64,000 nt of DNA from Ophioderma brevispina (GCA_023653785.1 JAMKCH010041544.1:1-64000); one strand, 5' to 3'; positions 36,601 to 47,652 are shown, counted from the first letter of the stretch. Notes: generated from the sequence alone by a model not told the origin. Numbers and translations are program-made.

Positions 36601-39600
36601 AAGTACAATTTATTCATCAATTTCCATGCAGACGGAAGTGAGTAATGCTGTGCATTACTCTTAGCCCCTTATATCTGCGTTACCTTAAACATTCCGAGTA
36701 TTTCATCTTACCTGGAAAATCATTTGTGATCGCATGAAAATATTGAAGAGGGACAGCATCAGCAAGAGGGAGAGTCCGGATAGCACTGGGCCTATAGGGA
36801 AAGTGCACATAAATAAATCAAACAATGTTGTAACCATAACATTTTGTAAAAGGCGGATAATTTTGCACATTTGCTTACCCAATAAGCACACTCTTTTGAG
36901 CTTCTTTCTAATGTGTATGTAATCTACCATTTATTGCTTGTTATGATGTCTTTACCAACATATCATATTTATATGCTTAATTGTGTAACTACTGGATGGG
37001 TGCCACTAAATACACGCTTTTGCGTTTTCCCTGGCATCCACATCTCTTGCAAATTATACAAATATATATTTATTTCATTTTTTTGTTCATTATGATTATC
37101 ATTTTTAATAATCTGTTGATGTTTATATTGTATTTGTGCAATGAGATGAAATAAAACCTGAAACCTGAAAAACCTGAAACCTTCATGACTGGATGTGTAT
37201 TTTAAAGCTACAATACATCTTTTAGGACCCCAAACAACCATTTTTCCCCTTATGTAGGTGAAAGCATGTCTGCCAATTTTTTTTTCAATCAGACATTGTG
37301 TTAACTTTAACTCCCAAGCAAATTCCATGGGATCCTGTAAGAATATCTCAAAATGTCTCCCAAAGTTTTTATTAAATTTGATAGTCTCTAAAAATAGCAG
37401 ATGTTTTGTGTTGCTCAGTAAATTAACCCAGATAAAAAATGAAAGGCAAGCAATACCAACATGCTCAGCCTAGCAAAATAACAGGACACTGGGCACCATT
37501 TTGCATCCTTATTTTTAGGACCGATATTTTTGCCCTTCATCTAACATTCCTTGAGCCCCTTCCAGCTGTACGGAAACACTATGAACCTTCCAAATAATAC
37601 TGGTGACTTACCGAGAAGAAAGAGGTATGCACGGCGCTGTGAGTATAATGCAACCAAGCTAAAGCATACAAAGATGACGGTCGTTGCCATAAATGCTGTG
37701 GGAACAATTCTGCAATATAATAATGGATATATCTACTTTTAGAAACCTCAATTGAACTGAAACACCAAACTATCTGCAAGTGAAATTCATAGATCAAGAT
37801 CAAAGAAAGTTATCTACCCAACAGGGTCAGCACTTAAGGCTGTGATGTACTAGCCATCGCAGTGTGCAACTGTAAAATTGCTAGCAATAAAACACTTGTA
37901 GCGTATTATCAGTCACTTCGCTGTTAGGGGATATACAGACCCTAGTTGCATTTGTATTCATTTTCCATTGAATAATCCTTATTCTTTGAAGGAGGAATTG
38001 TTTAAATGTGTTTGGGATTAATAAAGTACCACTGATAGATTTATTGCCAGTAGTTTTGAAGTAAAAAAATAGGGAAAAGGGAAGGGGTGTTGCAGCAGGC
38101 TGGTGAGGCATTAATTTTTCTGGAATGTTTATAGTAATAATTGTACAACTATGATGATCATAGGGTCCCAACATATTGCCATGCAAGGTAATTTTTAGGG
38201 GATATGCACCTGAATGCCAGATACTTGTACATGTATTTGAAATAAAACTGATCACAAAAAATTGTGAAAGACATTGGTAAACTGACCATACTTGGTGTGT
38301 CAGACTTACTGGGCATCACTTGACAATAATAGACACTGCAAAGGCAGGGGAATTAGAAGACAGTGTTTATTATGTTTATGAACTTTCAGTAATACAATAT
38401 TAGAAATAAAATATTAATTGCGAATATCAAAATTGATTTAACAAAAAGTCTGTAAATTCATCACAGAGTGCAAACACTGAGAGTATATGCAGCACTTGAA
38501 TGGATATGGTCAAGTGAAAATGAAATTGAGAGTTATTTTGTTATACATGTACATGACAAAAATGTCAAAAGAGCTTCCTAGACACCAGCATGCAATTAGT
38601 GCAGCCCCTGCTACTCAGCACCAAATAAAGATACATTCCTGGTTCACATATTGTTATGAGCAAAAATGTGCCCCATTTTGATTTCCCAATATTAATTTTA
38701 TGCAGTATTACATTTGTTTGTTTATTTCTTCTTTATACTGGGTCCATATTCAGAGGGAAATTTAAGTATCCCTCTGTTCTTCCATATGGCCCAGTCATGA
38801 TAAAATCATGTTTTTAGCTCTTGCACCAAAACGGGTTGAAATATCGGCATGGAACTTTACAGATGGGATTTTGGGGTGAAGGCCATTCTATCAAACAAAA
38901 ACTTTATATACTTAAATCGCGTCACCCCCTTTAACCATTGAGTTTGGTAGCTGCAATTATCAGACTACAACATTTTTTTTTTTTTTTTTTTTTTTTAATT
39001 CTACTTACGTGGGGTTGATCATTGTTACATGCATCATCAATGGCCCAAGGTTCATTCCTGGAAACAGAAAATGTAAATAACAATGCTTCAACCTTAAAAT
39101 GCTATCAAATGGAAATTACAGGGATGTCTATTCTTCTATTATTCGTCCCTGAGGTGGGGGAATAGGTTTTGTTTTTTGGACATTTTGGGAAGAATTTGAT
39201 GCCTAGGTACGTGATTGGAACTAATGTTAATTTTGGGGGAAGAATTGGGATAAAATGTGGCAAGGAGGGGGAACAATTCTGATTTTCTGGAAAAATAGAC
39301 ACCCCTGAATTGGAAACAAACTGTTTAGCTGACCAGGTTAATGACTGTGCAAATGCTTAAGAGGTTATTGTTTGAAAACACAGATGCGTCTTACATTGTT
39401 TCTTTTCCATGTGCATTCGTCAAGAATACAAAGTCCCCAATTTGTGACAGAGCCATTGTACAGGAAAGAATATAGTGTGTGGTTTCTCCGGTCTATTTCT
39501 ATGGACCCTGCCCATCTACAATTGATATTCTTATCTTCTATTCTTTAAGTATTGCTTTCAAGGTTGCACTTACCTGAGAAGAAGGCAAAACCGGTGAGAA

Positions 39601-42600
39601 GCCCAAGGCGCTTGCCTTGGTTGTGTCCATCAGATGGGGTCATGCTGAGCCATATGAGTAAGCCCAGGGTTGCAAACATGCTCAACAGGCCAGCCTAGGA
39701 TGCCAAAATAAGGAGAAGAGATTTGGAGCATTACACAGAATTAAGATGTTCTTAGGATGTTAACAATTTTCAGATACCGTAAAAAGCTGAAGTAACTTTA
39801 TCACTTATTTTTTTGTCAAGTTCTGAGGGCAAAAATGTTTTCACGTGTATGCATGTATACTGAACTTTTTAATGATTTGATTTTATATACTATATTACCA
39901 ACTGTGATGATACTGAATTGTCTCAATTCATTCTTACTTTAAGGATGTAAGTGGACATATCATTAATTTCCTGAAAATTGATCCGGCCCTTGCCATGGCG
40001 GCCAAACGCTTGCACGCGACATTTCACTTTTATGTGTGAATCGTCCTAACAAAAAGCTACAGAAGAAGTTAAAGGGTATATCCCCTACCAAAAAATGTGG
40101 GTATGCTTTTTAGGCTGAAATAACATCACCCAAGTCCATAAATGTAAATTAATTTTTTAAAAAAAAAAAAAAAAAAAAGCTGAAGTAACTTTATCACTTA
40201 TTTTTTTGTCAAGTTCTGAGGGCAAAAATGTTTTCACGTGTATGCATGTATACTGAACTTTTTAATGATTTGATTTTATATACTATACTGTAAAAGTGGA
40301 AATTTTCGCGCTACATTAATTTTCGCGCTTTTCGCGCACTTCTGAGCTAGCGCGAAATTAAAAACTTGCGAAAATGTTTATTTTGTGTGTAGGTCTATGT
40401 AGGATAGCTGAAAAGAGCGAATTTAAAAACAAGCAAAAATGTTAAAAATGACAGAAACGCGAAAAATTACACACGCGGAAATTATCACTTTTACAGTATT
40501 ACCAACTGTGATGATACTGAATTGTCTCAATTCATTCTTACTTTAAGGATGTAAGTGGACATATCATTAATTTCCTGAAAATTGATCCGGCCCTTGCCAT
40601 GGCGGCCAAACGCTTGCACGCGACATTTCACTTTTATGTGTGAATCGTCCTAACAAAAAGCTACAGAAGAAGTTAAAGGGTATATCCCCTACCAAAAAAT
40701 GTGGGTATGCTTTTTAGGCTGAAATAACATCACCCAAGTCCATAAATGTAAATTAATTTTTTTTTTTTTTAATTGACATTTCTGTAATTTTAATTGTGGC
40801 CAAATTTCCAGAATTCCAGAATTTCTGATACAATCTATACTACTCCATGATTTATTTGCCATAGTTGTTTGAGTAAAACCTAATGAGATACAAAACCTTG
40901 AAGGTGCAACGAGAGATTTCACATATCAGGTGTCCCTAAAAAAATCAAAAGTACTGATTTTTGCCCAGATGTAAAGCTTTCCATCAAAAATATCCCTATC
41001 TGAGAAATGTTTCTTTGGTACAAAATGTCTAATAATTTTTCATTTTGAGATCAAATACGAAATTCAGCCTATGTTTTACATTGAAATACAAGCAAATCAA
41101 AATCGCCTTTTTTTCTCTATTTTAAGACATTTCTGTAGCGAAATACAAGCTAAGAAATCTAGAGTATCTAATCTATACGAAATTACTATTATGACACAAT
41201 ATTTGGGTGCCTCAAAAATCTCTTGTTGCACCTTTAAACTGCCATCATACCAAGGGCAAGCTTCAGCAAGGAGAGAAATTGCTCGGGGCAATTTTTCAGT
41301 CTTTTGCTGTTATAGTCGCTGTCACAATTCCTTTTCTGAAATAGGCGTCAACATATGCGCGCGCGCGATGTTGTTGCATGTAACACGTGGACTATGCATT
41401 TCCTTTACGCGTTGTCATGCTCCTGTGTGGCGGTAATGCTGGCGTAGTGTTGACTCAGAGAAAAGGAATTGTGACAGAGTATAATGCCCAGTTATTGCAA
41501 ATTAATGCTTTGGGAACTACAAATCAAAACTGAGTACCGTATTATCCATGATAAACGCCCGCGGGCATGATATTTTTCAAAAATACAGCGTTCACCAAAT
41601 GCATGTTGTCTGCCGTCGCAGTGTGAGTGAGTTAGTGAGATTTAACGACATCTCAACACACCCCTTACACAATCGTGTCATTAAGATAGAGCTGTCGCAG
41701 TGTGGGTAAAGTAGCAAAGGTCGCCAAGGTCACATGAGGTCACCAACTCCTGGGATGCTACCCAAGGACCACGGTCTCCAATTGTTATGAAAATGTTGAC
41801 ACAGTGAGCAAATTATGATTTGATTTGAAACTACTTGGTACTCTAGGTTGGTAAACATGAGTTGAAAATAATCTTTCCCTAGAGGCATCCAAATTGGAAG
41901 GCTAGGCTTTTAACACTCTAGCGAATACCATCATCAGAACAAACTAAACAGTCATGATGTTGCACCTTATATACACCAGTAAACAAAGGGGAGAGAACAA
42001 TCCAATGATCAAAGATACATTATTAGTTTCCATTTCATTGGTGGAGAGGCATTTTCAGGAATCATTGAGTCAAAAAATAAAAGGGGCATTTGTTAGAGGG
42101 GAACATTACTTACAACAATGCGGGAATGTAAGAAATGTCCTGCAACAGAATGGTTGTTCAGCAAAAAAAGTAGTCTTTGCACACCCCGACAGGCAAGCAC
42201 TTATATCAAACAAAAATAATGACCAATGCATCATTTTTTAAATATTAATTAAGTTTTGACTCTGACATGGCAAGTCAGGTTTTCCTGAGGGCCTGCTACT
42301 GGTATCCTGTAACCAGTACTACCCTACCTATCCCAGGGCCGGGTTGTCGGCGGCTAAAACCGTCACACCATGGGTTTCTAAAATAATGGGGTAGTTTTGT
42401 TACCCTTACCCTGGTAAAACTAATAAGATCATCTACCTAAAGGGTGTCAGCTCTGTATAGCTAATGTGGCCTTCCATCACAATACGTCAGTAATGGGCAT
42501 CCGGGCAATTATTTTTTTGTCTCCATAAATCCTCACACAGTATTGCTGCGATGGGAGTGAATCCGGCCACCCTTTAATCAAGGACAAACTGGATTTAAAA

Positions 42601-42798
42601 CTTTGGTTTGACTACTTCACTTTATATGGTTTTCAAATGTTTATTTTTTTAAAATTAAACAGACAAATTAGGAATTTAGATAGTACAAGGTGCATGATTT
42701 TTTAAAAAAATACAAATACTAAATACTACTTACTTTGAGAAGGGTTAAGAGATTTACATAGCTTCCCAACTGCAGCGCCAGCATTGCCAGGCAAGCAT
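30621..42798 (-). CDS. TMBIM6: TMBIM6 (Bax inhibitor-1), eight coding exons, N-terminal exon not found
   Basis: Bax inhibitor-1 is an ER multi-pass protein of the TMBIM/LFG family that lowers ER calcium load by a pH-dependent leak and dampens stress-induced cell death. In transcript order the exons are 42734-42798, 39574-39694, 39009-39057, 37612-37709, 36712-36791, 34210-34310, 31244-31316 and 30621-30638. All have GT-AG borders and matching phases, giving 201 residues that align without large gaps to the human protein from about residue 36 to its end. Six hydrophobic segments and a C-terminal hydrophobic stretch are present. The family's two calcium-sensing aspartates sit in IDTQLIVEK and in CVDLFLDF, with NNGDRDYVW between. 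The tail ends EEKRRK, basic like the lysine-rich human tail. About 35 N-terminal residues are missing. Introns carry many transposons. Confidence 0.95.
31244..31316 (-). CDS. TMBIM6: TMBIM6 exon with second sensor aspartate
   Basis: It reads [20 protein letters not shown] then GQKE, against human HCIDLFLDFITVFRKLMMIL. It lies between GATACTCAG and AAAGAG|GTAAGA. The DLFLDF motif carries the second sensor aspartate. Confidence 0.95.
31436..31515 (+). repeat. 20-bp tandem repeat containing nuclear-receptor DR1 half-sites
   Basis: TGACCTTTGACCTTGATATG is repeated three times and followed by a diverged fourth unit. Each TGACCTTTGACCT is the complement of AGGTCAAAGGTCA, the direct-repeat-1 site of HNF4, RXR and PPAR receptors. 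Looser relatives with AAATGAGGG and GGTTCCAATTGAACT follow to 31860 and recur at 24.84-25.1 and 43.81-43.93 kb, so it belongs to a dispersed repeat. It lies in the intron before exon 31244-31316 is reached on the minus strand. Confidence 0.7.
32116..33218. mobile_element. 1.1 kb TTAA-flanked element, no transposase
   Basis: TTAA at 32112-32115 and 33219-33222 bound perfect ends GGTGGCTGTTAAGTCAGGAA and its mirror, TTCCTGACTTAACAGCCACC apart from a few bases. Inside, CTAGGGTCGGTATTT at 32783 is mirrored by AAATACCGACCCTAG at 32940, a second nested inverted repeat. It sits in a TMBIM6 intron. Confidence 0.85.
33891..34077 (+). mobile_element. TA-flanked MITE, CTCCATTTCCCTACCTC family, copy 2
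   Basis: It starts TA|CTCCATTTCCCTACCTCCGT, ends GAGTTAGAGAAATCGAC|TA and shares the body of the 14.19 kb copy. It lies 130 bases upstream of the splice acceptor region of the TMBIM6 exon at 34210. Confidence 0.65.
34210..34310 (-). CDS. TMBIM6: TMBIM6 exon with sixth membrane segment and first sensor aspartate
   Basis: It reads [19 protein letters not shown], then [14 protein letters not shown], and ends two bases into a Trp codon. Human has NLYVGLVVMCGFVLFDTQ and IIEKAEHGDQDYIW. The Asp of IDTQ is one half of the di-aspartyl calcium and pH sensor defined in bacterial YetJ. Confidence 0.95.
35062..35837. mobile_element. Inverted-repeat element, TGGGCCATTCTTCG family, copy 1
   Basis: The ends TGGGCCATTCTTCGATCCGT and ACGTGACCGAAGAATGGCCC form a 30-base inverted repeat around 776 bp. 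GTTCGGTCACGT near the right end recurs in the short copy at 49.3 kb. No coding potential. Confidence 0.7.
36050..36398 (+). mobile_element. TTAA-flanked MITE, AGAGACATGAGATTT family, copy 1
   Basis: TTAA at 36046-36049 and 36399-36402 bound 349 bp; ends AGAGACATGAGATTTCC and AAAATCTCCTCCTGTCACT. The body (CCAATTTTTCTCGAAC, GAATACGCCG, TTTGTCCAATAAACCTTC, ACAACCGATCCAGTGAAATT) recurs at 59.35-59.82 kb. Confidence 0.75.
36456..36597. mobile_element. 142 bp TA-flanked MITE
   Basis: TA on both sides, with CTCTCGCTCATAATTTCTTGGA mirrored by TCCAAGAAATTATGGCCCAGAG. Located just upstream of the TMBIM6 exon at 36712, on the donor side. Confidence 0.75.
36712..36791 (-). CDS. TMBIM6: TMBIM6 exon with fifth membrane segment
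   Basis: It reads [19 protein letters not shown] and ends RSQMIFQ, aligned with human [20 protein letters not shown] and WLFQ. Borders are CCCTATAG and TTCCAG|GTAAGA, ending in phase 0. Confidence 0.92.
36920..37186 (+). mobile_element. 3' end of a non-LTR retroelement with CCTGAAA tail
   Basis: A segment ending TTGTGCAATGAGATGAAATAAA runs into AACCTGAAACCTGAAAAACC, a short-unit tail as left by CR1- or RTE-like LINEs. The 5' limit is not visible and no protein is encoded. Confidence 0.45.
37612..37709 (-). CDS. TMBIM6: TMBIM6 exon with fourth membrane segment
   Basis: It reads [19 protein letters not shown], then [14 protein letters not shown], aligned with human ILPTAFMGTAMIFTCF and ALYARRRSYLFLGG. 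Borders are TATTGCAG and TTCTCG|GTAAGT. Confidence 0.93.
37743..38969. other. TMBIM6 intron, nothing recognised
   Basis: AT-rich intron sequence followed by a T run of about 27 at 38970-38997. No repeat relative was recognised. Confidence 0.4.
39009..39057 (-). CDS. TMBIM6: TMBIM6 49-base exon
   Basis: A very small exon between TTTCCAG and CCCAC|GTAAGT reading [15 protein letters not shown], equal to the human LGPALEFCIAVNPS region. It begins two bases into a Gly codon and ends two bases into a Thr codon. The T(27) run at about 38970-38997 lies just downstream in the intron. Confidence 0.88.
39574..39694 (-). CDS. TMBIM6: TMBIM6 exon with second and third membrane segments
   Basis: It reads [18 protein letters not shown], then [20 protein letters not shown]. 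This matches human AGLLSALGSLILMIW and EQKRLGLLAGFAF. Borders are CATCCTAG and TCTCAG|GTAAGT. It ends one base into a Gly codon. Confidence 0.93.
39785..40765 (+). repeat. 393-bp tandem duplication, second copy interrupted
   Basis: AGCTGAAGTAACTTTATCAC begins one copy at 39785 and the other at 40178. The two copies are almost identical through GCGGCCAAACGCTTGCACGC and AAATGTGGGTATGCTTTTT, ending near 40158 and 40765. The A(18) run at the join marks the boundary. Near identity points to a recent event within this TMBIM6 intron. Confidence 0.9.
40288..40496. mobile_element. 209 bp TA-flanked MITE inserted in one copy of the tandem repeat
   Basis: Copy 1 reads ACTATATTACCAACTG; copy 2 reads ACTATA, then CTGTAAAAGTGG ... 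CACTTTTACAG, then TATTACCAACTG. So the insert lies between duplicated TA bases. The body holds TTTTCGCGCT and AGCGCGAAATTA, an internal palindrome. The empty copy proves the boundaries. Confidence 0.92.
40901..41234 (-). mobile_element. GCAACGAGAGATTT MITE, copy 3, inverted
   Basis: AAGGTGCAACGAGAGATTTC and its mirror AAATCTCTTGTTGCACCTT are the ends; TTAA follows on the right. The body is the reverse of the copies at 3.77 and 8.81 kb (CATATCAGGTGTCCCT at the left). Confidence 0.8.
41315..41479. mobile_element. 165 bp TA-flanked MITE with CACAATTCC ends
   Basis: GCTGTCACAATTCCTTTTCTGA at the left is mirrored by TCAGAGAAAAGGAATTGTGA at the right, between TATA bases. A GCGCGCGC run lies in the middle. 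Confidence 0.7.
42257..42625 (+). mobile_element. Second copy of the retroposon seen at 11.1-11.6 kb
   Basis: From CAGGTTTTCCTGAGGGCCTG to AAACTGGATTTAAAACTTTG it matches the reverse complement of 11130-11555, including CTGGTATCCTGTAACCAGTA and GAATCCGGCCACCC. It is diverged and lacks the clear tail. It lies in the largest TMBIM6 intron. Confidence 0.75.
42734..42798 (-). CDS. TMBIM6: TMBIM6 exon with first membrane segment
   Basis: On the minus strand it opens after AATTATACAG and ends at CTCAAA|GTAAGT. It reads [20 protein letters not shown], matching the human ASFALCMFVAAAGAYVHMV segment. Two bases at its start complete a codon, probably Tyr (the human VYA), begun in the undiscovered upstream exon. 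Confidence 0.8.
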
Positions 42799-45700
42799 CT
42801 GTATAATTCTTTAGTGTCGTGAGTGGTTTATTTCTGAACCACACAAGATGTACGATATAATTAGTCTGTCCCTAATTACAAGGCAAGCTATAGTTAGAAA
42901 ACTGCAAAGATTGCAAGTGATGTAAATCCCTAGAGGTGTTGCTAATTGTAGCATGAACCTAAAGTTGATTAAAGCAAATCCCTCTGATTTTTTTCCATGC
43001 ATGGCCGCAGGGCTGTGTTACTAATAGCTGAGGATTGAGTGTTTGTTGGGTGAGAAATTGCAATGGTTAGCCTGGGTGGGTGGAAGGGGTTCACCATTGG
43101 CTCTAAAAAGTGGGGAATTTGTTGGGAAGCTCCTTCCCCAGTTGGCCATTTGTAGGACCACTGGCCATTTGGAGGAAATGTCACCATATGATATACCTGA
43201 AATCTGTGGGAAAATGCGACACCTCCCGGGAATTCCTTTTTTCGAATCAACCCCTGGGTTTCCTAAATGGAACGGGTGGTTGTGGGTGTGGTTATCACAT
43301 TTGTTTTCCAATATGATTATTTAAATCACGCCCCTGTCTGAATAAATGTAAACCTATATTCTGTGTTCCCTATAATAATTCTTCTCTAACAGCGGTAGTG
43401 AAATATTGCAATGCTTAAGAACCATTTTTATAATCTTTTTGTATCAATACGTGGTTTACGATGATGAAACGATGTAAACAACAATGGCAACACAAAAAAC
43501 TTGTTGGTGGGGGTTGTTATGCCAGACAAAATGGCAGAAGCAGACTTAGCTTGGAAATCTTAGAAGGGTGGGTACAGGAGTTGGTGGAAATAAAAAGGGT
43601 GCTTGTTAGGGTTGGACCCCACTTCCCATAGTGGAACCATGTGTTTCGGACAGAATGGACAAGCTTTTACCATTTATTCTCCGTAGTCAGTGGGATTTTT
43701 GAGTTGTGCTTTTGATTTAATTCTCGGGGGTGGGGGATTGTGGGGGGGGAGGAAGGGGGAGAATGGGAGGGGGGTTTACACTGGAACCCCCCCCCCCCCC
43801 CCCCCGGCGTCATAAAACAAATGAGGGTTGCATGTTAAGCTCATAAACCAAGTTTGGTTCCAATTGAACTTCAAACTTTCAAATTGAGGTCACAATTTTA
43901 CATTTTCAAACTATATTTTTACAATTGAGGGTACACCCCACTATTAGAGTGGACAGCCTATATCAGTCCGATGTTTATCACGACCCTGTAGTTACCTCCT
44001 GTGGTATAAATTGTGAGAGGTTATCTTAGTAATTCTGTGATTTTGTTGACCAAATTTTATTTAGCAGAACAGGATTGAATGTGTACTGGACAATTTTGAA
44101 AATTAAAAACATCAAAATTTGAAATAAAATCTAAACTTGTGATCGGTGCATGCAAGGCTGAAAGTGTTGCGAAGTGAACCCGTGCAAATACGGCATCTAT
44201 AAAAATCAGTAAATATCTAAAAATCTAAGAAAGCCTAAAGGTTCGTCAAATTTTGTATGTTGAAGAAATTTCTACTCTTTGTATCAAATAGTCCGTATTT
44301 TCAAAACGAAGGTAACTCGAGTTCGGACTATCATGTCATTTTACATCCCCAAGTCCTTATGGCGTCGTGCAATGTTGTGTGTACCTTTAAAGAAGGTTTC
44401 CTGCGGCTTTGCGCGAGGTTTGCATATTCAAAGTACACGCTAGAAAAGACACGGGTATCATCAACACATTTAGCAGACTGAGTAATGCAGTGCATTACCG
44501 CATAACCGCATTTTTCCCCTTTTTCGTGAAGGCTATCTAAACGTTTCGTGCGTCTATTTCACTGAACGTGAAAGGTATTACATGTATGTAGGGCCCGGGA
44601 AGCCACGTATCACAGAAAATAACAATGTGGGCGCGGGATTGTGCCTCCCTGCGTCGAATTCCCATATTCCGTCGCATAAAAACAGCGGATTTCATATTTA
44701 TCTAACAGAAAAAGGCATTAAAACTACTGCTGTCTGACGTTTTTTTTTATGACCAGTACAAGATGGAGAATAATCCAGTTTGTTTCATGTAAGTACGCGG
44801 CAAGAAGCAAATCCCGGGGTACAAAATCCCACCCCATGCCGTGATCAGTCAAAACGGTTGACAGGTATGACTCTTATTACCTGGGGATACTGGGATGGAC
44901 ACATGTATTTATGCTGAGCATAACCTACCCTTTTTGTCCTTCATTCATCGTTAAAACATTTGGGACATTATCGTATATCATCTAACGTAAAGGTTATGAC
45001 GCTGTACGGAACTGGTATCAACAATAGCAAACGCCAATTTTTTAAAGTCCATCTGACATCGTCCATAATTTCCAAACTTACCTCAAACAGGACTCTGTAG
45101 CTTCTTACAATACTACAGAACAAGAATCCACAGTTGTTTTCATCAAACGGCGAAAAATGTACTAATTGGATGAATTTTCACGCAGAATTATTTCCTCCAT
45201 AAAACTGTCATTAGTGAGTGGTTGCCAGTTTAGGAGTTTGGGCCGGGTCAAAGGTCGACACGCGTTCGTTGTTGACAACAAAATTTACGATTCTCCACTA
45301 GCAGTTCTTTTGGGTGAAAAAAGGTGACCACGATAATGACGGCGACTAGCGATATTGGCAACAGCAACATTATCGATTGAAAAGCACAAGGCATGGTAGT
45401 GTTTTCCCGCAAGGCCTTTATGTTTGGTGTGAGGGTTAAATTCAAACACCCACGACAATGGTTTAAGAATGTGCCCGGAACAAATGCCCTCGCAAGACCG
45501 ACTTGTAAAATTTTCTGCGTCATGCATCAACTTAGAAAGTACCACTCTGGGCATCGAAAATATAACATCCCGAAATAAATCTACTTCATTTTCAACCTTT
45601 GGATGATTACATTTTTATAATGGAATTTTAAAGGTATGTTTGATATGGAGAGAACATGCATGGATCATACATTTGGGGTAATTGGCAATTTCAAGGCACA

Positions 45701-47652
45701 ATCGTGAAGAAACTGTGGTGGATGGTTTTAAGATTTGCATTTGCTTGTGTCGATACACATGTTCCTGTAATAGCACGATTCATCTTGCTTCTTCACAGTG
45801 GTTGCGACTTTTGTTTATGGTCATTTATCATTTTTTTTCACTTGGAGGGTTGGTTTATCATTTCATTTTTTACTATAGTCCGCCCTGTTTTTGAGGCAAG
45901 ATGCTCCTACCTATCTTGATCGTTAGGTGTGAAATGGGCCGGGCGAAACATTTTTTGTGTCTTAATCCCCATAGCATTATTATTTCTGTGCTGTGATACT
46001 CACACCTAGCTTGCCGTGATCACAATCTTCTCAGCTATCTTCCTTGGCGAGTCCGCTGTTTTATTCGCAGAATCACTTGGTGATTGAAGTGACGATTAAA
46101 AAGGGAAAGTCGCCCATCAAAACTTGAAATATCGCGGCCGTTTGCCATTTATTTTTTGTACCACGGGGATTGGTTTCCCAACAAATAACTGTGGTAATGG
46201 CACTCAATCACCGTTTATATGCAAGCAACCTATGTAAAAGACACACATGATAAAATCGAAGTCCCCAGCTGCAAAATTATAAATGTCATAGACAATCGTG
46301 GCTAGTTCCTGTAAGTGGCATAAAACCTTTACGTCGTTAGCTGATATACGTTAATGTCCAAATGTTAAAGATGAATGGTAAACGAAACAAAAGGTTCTCT
46401 CAGCAGAGACTATGACCACATTTTGATCTTCATACTTATTACTCCAACAAATTCACCTTGGATATATTCTAGTTTCTACAATGGGATTAGCCTTGCCCCG
46501 GCCTTGGACAGGTCCAGAGATACGCCACACCTCATGTAGCGCAACAAACTAACTGGAGGCTCGTCTGCATAACCTTTGAACCAATTATCATCATCGCAAA
46601 ACAAGGGGCGATGGTTCTCTTTCTCCACCTGGCTCGGGCTCACACGCAGTCCAACCTCTGATGGCATTGTGTTTGATTCCGATTTCTTCTGTCCAGGCCA
46701 AGTGGAACATATTTGGTACTGCGTCTAAACTACCTATATGAATTAAATGATTATTTATAGGGTGTCCAGTGTGATTTTTAAAGTGTTTTTTCCATCTTTT
46801 TATTTTTTTAAATGAAAATCTTGCAAAAAACAATTGACACAAAATTATTTCGAATGGGTAAGCGGTTGTGGAGTTATGGCAATTTTAAGGTGCTCAAAAT
46901 CGTATTTTTTCGTCTTTTTGATAAAAATTTAAAAAAAGGCCGTAATTGAGGATTAATTACTCAAATTTCACTTCAGATCTGGGTATGATGAATAGTTTAT
47001 GTGTATTTTTCTTACATTTGTTCTGATAAAATCCAATACAAGTTTCATCATGAGAGTGGACCAATCGTTTGGGAGTTACAGGCTTTGTCAAATTTGCCAG
47101 TATTTGCCTATTTTTTGGATTATCCACAATGCAACAATTGCGCATAATGGTCCCAGTGGAAATCACCTGTACAAACCCTATGGAGAGTTTTATACAGTAA
47201 AATACCAATTTTATTGGCTTTTTGAACAAAAGCAGTGGAAAACTGAAATTTGGTATATTAGTTCTTATTAGATGCTTGAAGAGATTTTTCTTAAAAAAAA
47301 TTACACGTTCTTCAAGCTTAGGGTTATTTGCATATTAATTACCATATTAGGAAAATATGAGCAAAACATTATGGATTATAAAGTGGTGTATAATATTGGA
47401 TTGGTTTTTGCTTCAAAGTACTTCACAAAACACAGAAAATACTGACAAAAAGTATTTCTACTGTCTAATTGACTAAGTCCTACATGTTCATCAACACTCC
47501 ATTAATATGGGTTTTTGCATTTTATAGGGAAATACTAATACCCCAATGATAATGACATCTTGTACGAACCACCATTATGAGAAGTTGCAGTATTGTTTTG
47601 CTTTATGCAAGAAATTCCTATATTTGTATCAACCCAATGAATATCATTATAA
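42799..47652. other. Upstream of TMBIM6; missing first exon expected here or beyond
   Basis: I searched the minus strand for a short exon reading like QQHLKNVY and did not see one. It holds G and C runs at 43740-43805, a TGACCT-family fragment at 43810-43930 and an incomplete palindrome GAGTAATGCAGTGCATTAC at 44480. A minus-strand stretch at 46476-46740 is GC-richer and has two open frames but no recognised product. Confidence 0.4.
45082..45245 (-). other. Weak candidate for a TMBIM6 5' untranslated exon
   Basis: A good minus-strand donor (CCTGTTTGAG|GTAAGTTTGG) lies 2.3 kb upstream of the first TMBIM6 coding exon found. The phase needed to join that exon directly meets a stop, so if used it would be non-coding. 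The 5' limit given is arbitrary. A single donor match is thin evidence. Confidence 0.15.

Noticed and set aside
44763..44791. MENNPVCF start followed by GTAAGT
   Set aside because: Only eight or nine codons and no partner exon; matches this short arise by chance.
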